DNA from: Paenibacillus guangzhouensis
Lineage (GTDB): Bacteria; Bacillota; Bacilli; Paenibacillales; Paenibacillaceae
Direction: 5' to 3'
Length of the DNA stretch: 64,000 nucleotides
NCBI RefSeq assembly: GCF_009363075.1
Contig: NZ_CP045293.1
Span: forward strand, 4,954,501-5,018,500
In this document: positions 45,036 through 53,558 of the stretch, piece after piece
Position numbering within the stretch: the stretch's first letter is position 1
How the letters are laid out: each line of letters begins with the position of its first letter
Translations under genes and position numbers: made by a program
Notes under the pieces: model-generated
Database searches by the model: none
What the model was told of the DNA's origin: nothing
Seen by the model: only the letters and a program-made list of their open reading frames with translations

Positions 45036-45205
45036 CAACGCGCCTCCTTGTTTACTTATTTTCCCATATATATTAAATTTACAATTTATTCATATCCAAT
45101 GCAATTCGTTGTTTATCGCCTTCAGGCCTATCCCTGCCTCAGCACATGCAAAAATATAGCGAGACAGAAGGCCATGTATTTGTAATATAACTGAAACATA
45201 CCTTT

Positions 45206-45308
45206 CATGTAGCCTTAATGTTCATCGTTTACTATAGCTACATGACCCCCTTTTAATAAATATATGCTTCGGCCCTACAGCGACGCTGTGGGGCTCCTTT
45301 TTTTCTTT
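45206..45308 (+). ncRNA. Possible small RNA with two hairpins
   Basis: The 600 bp gap 45040-45659 has no gene. It holds an 8 bp perfect stem CATGTAGC/GCTACATG (45206-45213, 45237-45244), then a strong terminator: GCCCTACAGC with GCTGTGGGGC (about 45272-45294) and TTTTTTT. No plus-strand gene lies upstream to need this terminator. A weak promoter (GAGACA, 16 nt, TAATAT) ends near 45188. A short independent transcript is therefore possible. Confidence 0.35.
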
Positions 45309-45484
45309 CGACTTTCTTTCCCACGATCTATGTTGGATTCGATCCATGAATGAAGGCGAATTTTACCCTCTTCAAGCCTTTATACTGGATTTTTGCATGT
45401 TATTTAGGTTGATCCGCTCGTAAACAAAGCTTTTATGCCCTCTATCCTGCAGCAATCCATGATAACCGTATAGACGCGCAAAAA

Positions 45485-45526
45485 ATGCTTCTCTATGTTG
45501 CAAAAATACAACATAGAGAAGCATTA
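45485..45526 (-). terminator. Perfect 17 bp stem-loop with T run on minus strand
   Basis: AATGCTTCTCTATGTTG and its exact complement surround an 8 nt loop. On the minus strand TTTTTT follows. It lies 90 bp beyond the first terminator of the GH31 gene and could be a second one. Confidence 0.6.
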
Positions 45527-45606
45527 GGCGAGCTGCGTATTAAAAAGGTTTATGCGATCACATTCAGCAGCATGATGTGATGTAATCAATCCTTATCTTA
45601 TCCTGA

Positions 45607-45654
45607 TCCAAAAAATACGCCTACGGCCCTTCTTCAAGGACGCCGCAGGCGTAT
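45607..45654 (-). terminator. Terminator after GH31 alpha-glucosidase
   Basis: On the minus strand ATACGCCTGCGGC pairs with GCCGTAGGCGTAT across a 14 nt loop, then TTTTTTG. Confidence 0.9.
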
Positions 45655-45659
45655 ATCTT

Positions 45660-48107
45660 CTATACCGTAATGACCAATTGACCGCCTTCATCACGATCCA
45701 CAACTTGAATATGAAGCACCCGCTTCACATCATCCCATGCCCAGCCTTCATGCCCTGCCTCAATCGACTCCAGCGACATCTTCGTTAGACCCGCAACATC
45801 CTGCGGCACGAAGCCCGGCTGTTGCAGCGTGAAGCCCAGCTGTTCGCGATTTACGCGGAACCCTGCTGTATCGCTGTAAGACCAGCGAATCGCGACCGAA
45901 TCACTGCCACCTGTTACTTGTACAGCAAGCTCGGAGTGTGCGCCCGCTTGGTAAGCGAAGCTGACCCCGTCATCCTCGTACAGCTGATATGTCGCCGTGA
46001 ATCCCTCTGAGGCCTGTGCCCCATACACATGGAGCGTCACTTTCTCTTCTGCCGCATCATCCGCGCTCTGCTTCAGCACGCCTTCCGCGAGCATCGTCCC
46101 TGCCTTCACGTACATCGGCATGATCGCAAGCGGCGCATTCGCCAGAATATGTCGTCCGCCTTCGTGCGCTTCCCCTGTCCAGTAGTCGATCCACGTACCT
46201 TCCGGCAAGTAGACCGCACGATGCGTCGTATCCGGACGATACACCGGCGCAATCAATAGATTGTTACCGATCAAGAACTGGTCGCACAGGTTCACGACAT
46301 TCGGATCGTTCGGGTATTCGAGCAGCAGCGGGCGCAATACAGGAAGCCCGTCTACCGCTGCCTCATGGAACAGATTGTACAGATGCGGCATAAAGCGGTA
46401 GCGCAGCCCAATGTATTCGCGTAGGATCCCTTCCGCTTTCTCACCGAAAGACCACGGCTCTTGCCGAACCGTACCGATCGCCGAGTGGTTCCGGCAGTAC
46501 GGGAAGAACGCACCCATCTGCGTCCAGCGAATGAGCAGCTCGCTCGACGTATCGTGCGCGAACCCGCCAATGTCCGGGCCAGCGAACGGAATGCCGGAGA
46601 GGCCCATATTCATCACCATCGGCATCGCGAGCGCCATGTGCTCCCAGAAGCTGCGATTATCTCCCGTCCATACAGCGGCGTAACGCTGAATGCCCGCATA
46701 GCCCGCACGAGTAAGCACGAACGGACGCTGCCCGTTCAATTGCTCACGTAAGCCTTCATACGTTGCCTTCGACATCAGCATGCCATAGATATTGTGCAGC
46801 TCCTCATGCGTGAGCGGCTTGCCGTTGTTGCCGTGCATCGCATCAAGATCCATCGTCTTGCTCTCATTGAACAGCGCCGGCTCGTTCATGTCATTCCAGA
46901 TCCCCTGAATCCCTAGGTCCGTATAGAACTTATGCTTCTCGCCCCACCATTCAGCCGTCCGATCTTCCGTGAAATCCGGGAACGCACTCGTTCCAGGCCA
47001 CACCTCGCCGAAGAAAATATCCCCTTCGAGCTTCTTCACAAAATGATTCTCGCGTACGCCTTCCTGATATGCTGCGTACTTTGCATCCTTCTTCACACCC
47101 GGATCCACGATCGGCACGATGCGAATGCCCATGCCGCGCAGCTCCTCGATCATGCCTTCCGGATCAGGGAACCGCACTGGATCGAACGTAAACACGCGGT
47201 ACTCGTCCATATAGTGAATGTCTAGATAGATCACGTCACAAGGAATCTGCTTCGCACGGAAAGTTCGAGCCAGCTCCAGCACTTCCTGCTGATTCATATA
47301 GCTATAGCGCGATTGGTGATACCCGATCGCCCATTTCGGCGGTAAATCCATCCGTCCCGTCAATCCGGTGTAACGCTTCACGACATCCTTGAGCTCTGGC
47401 CCATGGATGAAATACAAATCGTAAGCTCCGGTTGAACATCCGATCTTGAACAGCGTCTCCTGCGAACGCATGTCGAAATCCGAGCGGCCCGGATTATCGA
47501 GGAACAAGCCATAACTGCGGCCATCCACCATATGAATCAGGAGCGGAATCGACTCGTAGAGCGCCTCGATCTCTGGTACGTGCGGCGCATAGACATCCGT
47601 ATTCCAATTCGTATATTTCTCCCCGCGCTTATCGAGGAAGCTTGTCTTCTCGCCAAGACCGTAGAAATGCGAGTCTTCCGGCATCGCGTAGAGCGCATGC
47701 ATCTCACCGCGCGCATTCCAAGCCACAGGCTGCTGTTGCATGATCAATCGTCCATTCAGATCTTCGACAGCTAAGCTCAAGTCACGCTTATCCATCGCCA
47801 CTTGGATCGACATCGTACGGAACACAACCCGCTCTGCTTCCTCCGACACACTTACGTTAACGCTTCCTGATTGCGGAAGCACCGCGACCGTCGTGGTGAG
47901 ATCCACCTGCTCGCCGTGGAATATTTTCGCCCGGAACACATTATCGCTTAGGAATACGATCGCCGCACTCCCTTTCGTTCCACGGCAGATGTAGGCATTC
48001 CCCTCCTGCTCCAACGCTGTAAACTCTCCGAGATGCTGCCATAATGCAGGCTCATGCACCTGTCCATACTTATCCGGCTTAATCGCCGCGCTTCCATCCA
48101 ATGCCAT
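45660..48107 (-). CDS. GH31 alpha-glucosidase
   Basis: An 815-residue retaining glycosidase with full GH31 layout: N-terminal beta domain (galactose-mutarotase-like; GLGEKTSFLDKRG near 152), catalytic barrel with nucleophile Asp in GIWNDMNEPALF (near 410) and acid/base Asp in GPDIGGF (near 515), and C-terminal beta domains. No signal peptide, so it acts on imported oligosaccharides, probably alpha-glucosides. The ATG at 48107 has GGGAGGG 6 nt ahead; the frame is open 18 codons more. It is the last gene of the ABC-importer set, after a partial terminator. Confidence 0.93.
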   Translation of the reverse strand: MALDGSAAIKPDKYGQVHEPALWQHLGEFTALEQEGNAYICRGTKGSAAIVFLSDNVFRAKIFHGEQVDLTTTVAVLPQSGSVNVSVSEEAERVVFRTMSIQVAMDKRDLSLAVEDLNGRLIMQQQPVAWNARGEMHALYAMPEDSHFYGLGEKTSFLDKRGEKYTNWNTDVYAPHVPEIEALYESIPLLIHMVDGRSYGLFLDNPGRSDFDMRSQETLFKIGCSTGAYDLYFIHGPELKDVVKRYTGLTGRMDLPPKWAIGYHQSRYSYMNQQEVLELARTFRAKQIPCDVIYLDIHYMDEYRVFTFDPVRFPDPEGMIEELRGMGIRIVPIVDPGVKKDAKYAAYQEGVRENHFVKKLEGDIFFGEVWPGTSAFPDFTEDRTAEWWGEKHKFYTDLGIQGIWNDMNEPALFNESKTMDLDAMHGNNGKPLTHEELHNIYGMLMSKATYEGLREQLNGQRPFVLTRAGYAGIQRYAAVWTGDNRSFWEHMALAMPMVMNMGLSGIPFAGPDIGGFAHDTSSELLIRWTQMGAFFPYCRNHSAIGTVRQEPWSFGEKAEGILREYIGLRYRFMPHLYNLFHEAAVDGLPVLRPLLLEYPNDPNVVNLCDQFLIGNNLLIAPVYRPDTTHRAVYLPEGTWIDYWTGEAHEGGRHILANAPLAIMPMYVKAGTMLAEGVLKQSADDAAEEKVTLHVYGAQASEGFTATYQLYEDDGVSFAYQAGAHSELAVQVTGGSDSVAIRWSYSDTAGFRVNREQLGFTLQQPGFVPQDVAGLTKMSLESIEAGHEGWAWDDVKRVLHIQVVDRDEGGQLVITV

Positions 48108-48203
48108 TACGTTCCCTCCCAAGTTATACCCCACCAAGTGAGGCTTTGCTTTGATGTTCATCCAGGCACTTTGCGTGGACCCCGAATTTTATGCTTCTTA
48201 AAG

Positions 48204-48232
48204 AAAAAGGGCCCTGTTCACCAGAGCCCTCC
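48204..48232 (-). terminator. Terminator between sugar-binding protein and GH31 genes
   Basis: On the minus strand AGGGCTCTG pairs with CAGGGCCCT (one mismatch), followed by TTTTT. It may lower GH31 expression relative to the importer. Confidence 0.75.
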
Positions 48233-48275
48233 CCTTTCCTAAGTGTCTAACCGCGTAGATTCTTGCTGCATAGCC

Positions 48276-49571
48276 TTATTTCTTCGATAGACCTTCCCAA
48301 GCTTTTTGAAGTCCGTCGAACAAGCCGGTTTTATCCGATTTCCCTGCAATGTACGCCTGCATCGCGTTACCGAATTCGTTCATGCCGCCATCCGGGAATT
48401 TGTTGAAGTTCCAGCTTAGCACTTTGCCTTCTTTGCTGTATTTCACCACTTCAGCGCCTAATTGACCAAGATCTTCGCTTGTTGCGTCAATGTTCGTGAA
48501 CGCTGGAATGAACTTGAATTCTTTCGTAATATAACGTTTACCTACATCGGAGCTTACGAGCCAGTTCAAGAATTCTTTCGCTTCTGGTTTAACCTTCGAG
48601 TTCTTGTTCACAACCCAGTTGTTTGGTACACCGACGTAGATGTTGTCGTTCTCAGCAGCATTATCGCTAACTGGCATTGGGAGGATACCAATGTTCGCCT
48701 TTGGATTAATGCCGTTAATTTGTACCTGCGTCCAGTTGCCTTGCTGCGTCATTGCCGCTTCACCGCTTGCGAACATCGTCATTTCCGTGTTGTAGTCGGT
48801 TGTCAGCGGATTTTTGTTGCCGTATTTAATCGTCAAATCCAAGAGTTTCGCCCAGTTCTCGAAAACAGGGTTGCCAGGAATTTTAGCCGATCCATCATTC
48901 AAACCGTTGATGAACGCATCCGGATCCTTCTGATGAGCAAAGGCTACGTTCAGGTTATGAAGTCCAAGGATCCAAGTCTCTTGATAGCCGTTCGCGAATG
49001 GCGTAACACCGATTGCTTGCAATTTTTTCGCTGCGTCTTCTAACTGAGTCAATGTTTTAGGCGTCTCGGTAATGCCCGCTTTTGCGAACAAATCCTTGTT
49101 ATAGAGGAAGCCGTAGCCTTCGAGGTTCATCGGCATGCCGTAGATTTTGCCATCCTTCGTCATCGGCTGCTTCGCTACTTCCACCGTATCTTTGACCCAA
49201 GGTTGATCGGACATATCTTCCAAGCTGTTGATCCATGTATCCAGTTCGCGATAACCGCCGTTATTGAAAATATCCGGTTCGTCGCCCGAAGCGAACTTCG
49301 CCTTCAGCGCCGCGCCATAGTCGGAACCTCCGCCTACCGTCTGAATGTCCAGCTTAATGCCGGGATGCGTGCTCTCATATTCCGCTTTCAGCTTGTTCAA
49401 TGCTTCCGCAATTTCAACTTTGAATTGGAAAATCTTAATTGTCTTCGTCTCTGTACCGCCGTTATCAGTGGCACCGCTTGCACCTTTTTCCTCGGATTTT
49501 CCGCCGCATGCTGCGAGCGCCATCGACAATGTCAGGAGTAGAACGAGGGACAGTTTCGTTTTCTTTTGCAT
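48276..49571 (-). CDS. Sugar ABC transporter substrate-binding lipoprotein
   Basis: A 431-residue extracytoplasmic solute-binding protein of the MalE/CUT1 type. Lipobox LAAC at residue 22; typical phrases are GDEPDIFNNGGYRELDTW, MPMNLEGYGFLYNKDLF and GEAAMTQQGNWTQVQI. It binds an oligosaccharide and hands it to the two permeases encoded upstream. Unusually for such operons, it follows rather than precedes the permease genes. No ATPase gene is present here; a shared MsmX-type ATPase elsewhere is likely, as in other CUT1 systems. Confidence 0.93.
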   Translation of the reverse strand: MQKKTKLSLVLLLTLSMALAACGGKSEEKGASGATDNGGTETKTIKIFQFKVEIAEALNKLKAEYESTHPGIKLDIQTVGGGSDYGAALKAKFASGDEPDIFNNGGYRELDTWINSLEDMSDQPWVKDTVEVAKQPMTKDGKIYGMPMNLEGYGFLYNKDLFAKAGITETPKTLTQLEDAAKKLQAIGVTPFANGYQETWILGLHNLNVAFAHQKDPDAFINGLNDGSAKIPGNPVFENWAKLLDLTIKYGNKNPLTTDYNTEMTMFASGEAAMTQQGNWTQVQINGINPKANIGILPMPVSDNAAENDNIYVGVPNNWVVNKNSKVKPEAKEFLNWLVSSDVGKRYITKEFKFIPAFTNIDATSEDLGQLGAEVVKYSKEGKVLSWNFNKFPDGGMNEFGNAMQAYIAGKSDKTGLFDGLQKAWEGLSKK

Positions 49572-49701
49572 AAATAATGACCTCCCTTAAGGATCTATCA
49601 ATTAAGTTCGTAAAATCATCTTACACCCTCATTGTAGAGGGGATTGCATCTTAGTTAACCGTAGAATATTGATCAATGAGGTAGACGGAAGTGACATTCG
49701 C

Positions 49702-50538
49702 TTACCCCTTCACCGCGCCTTGCGTAATCCCTTCGATAATGTACTTCTGCATCATGAGGAAGAAGATAATGATTGGCAGAACGCCCATGACGAGTGCCGG
49801 AAGCGCAAGATCCCACTGCTTCGTATATTGTCCGAAGAACGCGAACGTCGCGATCGGAATCGTGCGAAGTTCAGGTGATTGCAGCATCAGGGACGGCAAC
49901 AGATAGTCGTTCCAGATCCAGAGCGCATTCAGGATAAAGACGGTGACGAGCATCGGCTTCATCAGCGGTAATACGATGCGGAAGAATACGCCGTATGTGT
50001 TCGTACCATCGACTGTTGCCGCCTCCTCGATCTCAAGCGGAATCGACTTCACGAAGCCATGGAGCAGGAACACCGACATCGGAATGCCGAAGCCCAAATA
50101 ACATACGACCAGTCCGGGAATACTGTTCATCAATCCGACAGTGCTCGTTACCTTCACGAGCGGAATCATGATGGATTGGAATGGCACGACCATCGCCGCG
50201 ACGAAGATCACGAACAAAATCCGGTTAAATGCCGTGTTCTGCCGAACCATCCGATACGCCGCCATCGCGCTGACCAGAACCAGCAACACATTGCTGACAA
50301 CGGTAATAACGAAGGAGTTGATAAAGGCCGTCGGGAACTTCGTAATCTCGAAAGCTCTCGCATAGTTGCCCCATTCGATCGACTTCGGCAGACTCGCGGC
50401 ATTAGTGAGCAGGTCACCGAAGCTCTTGACCGAATTGACGAACAAGAAGTAGAACGGAACCAGGAACAACAGCGCCACGAGCAGCATGATGATCTCGGTG
50501 ATGGCTAGGCCGGTACGACTGTTTTTAGTGATATCCAT
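49702..50538 (-). CDS. Sugar ABC transporter permease, MalG type
   Basis: A 278-residue inner-membrane permease with six helices and the EAA loop EEAATVDGTNTYGVFFRIVLPLMKP that docks the ATPase. Its start overlaps the stop of the previous permease by one base (TAATG), so translation is coupled. The end (EGITQGAVKG) is typical of MalG-type proteins. Confidence 0.94.
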   Translation of the reverse strand: MDITKNSRTGLAITEIIMLLVALLFLVPFYFLFVNSVKSFGDLLTNAASLPKSIEWGNYARAFEITKFPTAFINSFVITVVSNVLLVLVSAMAAYRMVRQNTAFNRILFVIFVAAMVVPFQSIMIPLVKVTSTVGLMNSIPGLVVCYLGFGIPMSVFLLHGFVKSIPLEIEEAATVDGTNTYGVFFRIVLPLMKPMLVTVFILNALWIWNDYLLPSLMLQSPELRTIPIATFAFFGQYTKQWDLALPALVMGVLPIIIFFLMMQKYIIEGITQGAVKG

Positions 50539-51419
50539 TAGGCTTCAACCTCCTTGCTCTTCGTCAATTTCACTTGCAATGTCGTGATGACAGCTACAAT
50601 GATAAAGAATATAATCGCTTTGGCCGTTCCGAGACCATATCGGTTCTTCGAGAAGGCTTCGTTATAGATGTTCATCGCGACCGATTCGGTAGAACCGAAC
50701 GGACCGCCTTTAGTGAGCGATAAGTTCAGGTCGAACATTTTGAACGACCACGAGATCGCGAGGAACAGACAGACCGTCGCAGCAGGCATGATCAGCGGAA
50801 TGATGATCGAACGAAGCACCTGGCCTCTGCTCGCGCCATCAATCTCGGCTGCCTCTAGAATATCCTTCGGCACGTTGTTGAGCGATGAGATGTAGATGAC
50901 CATCAGGTAACCCGCCGTCTGCCAGACGAAGACGATGACGATCGCCCAGAATGCCGTATTCTCGGTTCCGAGCCATGGTAGATTGAAGAATGGAATCCCC
51001 GTGACGTCGCCGATCGCAGCGAACCCTTTTACGAAGATGAACTGCCAGATGAAGCCGAGCAATAGTCCGCCGATCACGTTCGGCATGAAGAATACCGTCC
51101 GCAAGAAATTGCGGCTTTTCAGTTTTTTCGTCAAAAAGTAGGCGAGCGTAAATCCGAGCACATTCGTTAAAATTACACCGAGAACGGTAAATTTCGTCGT
51201 GAACCAGAACGAATCGCGAAATACGGTATCATTCGTTAAAATTTGTTTATAATTGTCGAGGCCAACCCAAGCAACCTCGCCGGAAACACCGTTCCAATCG
51301 GTGAAGGAATAATAAAGTCCCAGTATGAACGGAACTACGATGATGAGAGCGAAGAATATTAGCGCAGGACCGACGAACACAAGCTGCTGCGTCCATTGCG
51401 AAGTTCTTTTGTGATGCAT
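50538..51419 (-). CDS. Sugar ABC transporter permease, MalF type
   Basis: A 293-residue permease with six helices and the EAA loop EAAEIDGASRGQVLRSIIIPLIMP. First gene of the importer operon. The start at 51419 has GGGGAG 6 nt ahead; a codon 7 triplets up is in frame without it. The YesM/YesN pair is divergent and likely controls it. Confidence 0.94.
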   Translation of the reverse strand: MHHKRTSQWTQQLVFVGPALIFFALIIVVPFILGLYYSFTDWNGVSGEVAWVGLDNYKQILTNDTVFRDSFWFTTKFTVLGVILTNVLGFTLAYFLTKKLKSRNFLRTVFFMPNVIGGLLLGFIWQFIFVKGFAAIGDVTGIPFFNLPWLGTENTAFWAIVIVFVWQTAGYLMVIYISSLNNVPKDILEAAEIDGASRGQVLRSIIIPLIMPAATVCLFLAISWSFKMFDLNLSLTKGGPFGSTESVAMNIYNEAFSKNRYGLGTAKAIIFFIIVAVITTLQVKLTKSKEVEA

Positions 51420-51514
51420 CCCGATCTCCCCTTTGCACATTTCATTTTTTGCTTATAATTAGTATGCGAGAATCGAAGCTGCAAAAGAACGTACGATATT
51501 AAACCATTAGGGAG

Positions 51515-51545
51515 ACAATATTGACCTCTCGGCACAACGTTGACC
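51515..51545 (-). promoter_or_regulatory. Direct repeats, candidate YesN-type operator
   Basis: ACAATATTGACC (51515-51526) and ACAACGTTGACC (51534-51545) are 12 bp direct repeats 19 bp apart. Each contains an 8 bp palindrome (CAATATTG, CAACGTTG). They lie some 100-125 bp upstream of the importer start, in the 325 bp region between importer and two-component genes. AraC-type response regulators often bind direct repeats near two helical turns apart. Confidence 0.5.
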
Positions 51546-51646
51546 ACATCAGAAAGCACAATCTTTTCTGATTGGCGAATAAATCCACCTTATTACGCGG
51601 TCGCACAACTGTGAAGTTACTGCGATAAAGGATTTATTCATCGCGA

Positions 51647-51712
51647 AGTATATCGGGGAAGTATACTCGACATCGAATCTTGCATTCAGCCTTCTCGACG
51701 CTGAAAAGCCGA
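51647..51712. repeat. Degenerate copy of the 24.5 kb repeat element
   Basis: GAATCTTGCATTCAGCCTTC joined to TCGACGCTGAAAAGCCGAC repeats, in the same order, two blocks of the element at 24450-24629 (GAATCTTGCGTTCA and TCGGTGCTGAAATGCCGAC), with about 65 bp between the blocks missing. Terminal inverted repeats are lost. Confidence 0.6.
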
Positions 51713-51743
51713 CAAACCGATAATGAAATGTAGGTGGTATCCA

Positions 51744-53555
51744 TTGAAATTAAAATCTCACAGCATCCGCACCCGCCTGATCCAATTCATGCTGGTCGTG
51801 ACGACGATTCCGCTCGTGCTCTCGCTCATTATTACACTGATCCATACGCGCGAGTCGATCAAAGAGCAGTCCATCAGCGAGAATAAGAAGCTGATTTTCC
51901 AAGGGAAAACCAATCTCGCGAACTATCTGAACAACATTAACCGCGCATCGATCATCGTCTATTCGGATCCGCATTTCATTAGTAATTTATCCAAAAGTCT
52001 GGACGACTACCAAGCCATTGCCGAAATCTATAGCACGATGCAGAATTTGCAAGGCTCCCTGCCGGATATTCAGCAGGTCTATCTGCATTCCCGGCTCTCG
52101 AATCAATCGACGCTCATTACGAGCAGCGTGCCTCGAAGAGAGGTCCGCGAAGCGCCTTATGCTGGTATCGACAAATATCTGAACCCTGAAGTACAGACGA
52201 CGAATACGGAACCGCCGCACCCCGTACATACGTATGGCTTCCCACCCTCGCCGCTGGAGAAGACCGACCTTAAAGTCTTTACGTTCTATCGTTCTATCAA
52301 TCGTATTCCATCGACGAAGCAGCTCGCGGTGTTGGCGATGGATGTGAAGCTGGACGGCCTTGCAGCAATCTGCAATCAGCTCTATGAAGCTGGTGAGGAG
52401 CAGCTATATCTCGTCAATGACCAAGGCGATATTATCTATAGCGGGAACAAGGACGAAATTGGGAAGTCACTGAAATCGCTCGGGCTTGAAGATAAGCTCG
52501 CGGTCCCGCATGCGAATCAATCCGGCTATGTTGACAAGAATAATGCCATGCAGATCTACGAGCGCCTTGAAGTGCCTTTTGCCAATTGGACGTTAATTAA
52601 GCAGATTCCGCACGCCGCGCTCTACCAGCGGTCGACGGAATTGACCACGATCAATGCGGTCATTGCAGCACTAGCGCTTCTAGCCGTCATTCTAGGCACC
52701 CTCTTCATCTCGATCCGTATTACCCGGCCTATTAAGCAGCTGGCGAGTTATATGAATGAAATTCAGACCGGACGACTCGATATTAATATTGAGGTCAACA
52801 GCCAGGACGAAATCGGCACCCTCTCTCGGCGATTCCGCCAGATGATGGATACGATCAACAACCTGATCCTGCGCAAATATAAGCTGGAACTCGCGAATCA
52901 GACGAATCAGATTCGTGCGCTGCAAGCGCAGATTGATCCGCATTTTCTCTATAATGCCCTGCAATCGATCGGAACATTGGCACTTCAGCATAATGTCCCA
53001 CGTATATACACGTTGTTGACTTCGCTTGCCGAGATGATGCGCTATAAGATGCGCAGCAACGAAGCAAAGGTCACCTTACAGGATGAGATCAATCATTTGA
53101 AAATGTACTTAGATTTGCAGAAAGAGCGCTTCGATGAACAATTCGACACGACGTGGGACCTCGCGCCGAGCAGCCTGTCCGCTGCCATACCAAAGATGAC
53201 GCTGCAGCCGCTCGTGGAGAATTATTTCAAGCACGGAATGGATCCGAGGCTTGGCGCTGGGCGATTGTCTATTTGCAGCTGGATCGATGAAGCCAATCCC
53301 AAGCGGCTATTCATCGAGATCGAGAATAACGGGACATCGATCCCTGACGAATCGCTTGCCATGCTGCAAGCCTCACTCGCGGCGCACCACCAAGCAGGGG
53401 AAGAGCAGCGCATCGACGAAAGTGCGTCGATCGGCTTACATAATGTGTTGATGCGATTACAGCTCTATTCGGAGGAACATGCTTCGCTCAAAATTGAGAA
53501 CCTCACGCCGCATGGCGTTCGAGTCACCTTAGATTACATCTGGGAGCGTGAATAA
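51744..53555 (+). CDS. Sensor histidine kinase, YesM family
   Basis: A 603-residue membrane kinase: helix at about 12-32, extracytoplasmic Cache-like sensor (about 33-300), helix about 303-325, HAMP (about 325-380), then His_kinase domain with phospho-acceptor in QIDPHFLYNALQSIG and HATPase with LVENYFKHG and SIGLHNVLMRL. The start is probably TTG 51744 with AGGTGG 6 nt ahead; an ATG 7 codons up (51723) has no such site. Such kinases sense sugars with the help of binding proteins. The divergent importer supports this. Confidence 0.9.
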   Translation: MKLKSHSIRTRLIQFMLVVTTIPLVLSLIITLIHTRESIKEQSISENKKLIFQGKTNLANYLNNINRASIIVYSDPHFISNLSKSLDDYQAIAEIYSTMQNLQGSLPDIQQVYLHSRLSNQSTLITSSVPRREVREAPYAGIDKYLNPEVQTTNTEPPHPVHTYGFPPSPLEKTDLKVFTFYRSINRIPSTKQLAVLAMDVKLDGLAAICNQLYEAGEEQLYLVNDQGDIIYSGNKDEIGKSLKSLGLEDKLAVPHANQSGYVDKNNAMQIYERLEVPFANWTLIKQIPHAALYQRSTELTTINAVIAALALLAVILGTLFISIRITRPIKQLASYMNEIQTGRLDINIEVNSQDEIGTLSRRFRQMMDTINNLILRKYKLELANQTNQIRALQAQIDPHFLYNALQSIGTLALQHNVPRIYTLLTSLAEMMRYKMRSNEAKVTLQDEINHLKMYLDLQKERFDEQFDTTWDLAPSSLSAAIPKMTLQPLVENYFKHGMDPRLGAGRLSICSWIDEANPKRLFIEIENNGTSIPDESLAMLQASLAAHHQAGEEQRIDESASIGLHNVLMRLQLYSEEHASLKIENLTPHGVRVTLDYIWERE

Positions 53556-53558
53556 CCA

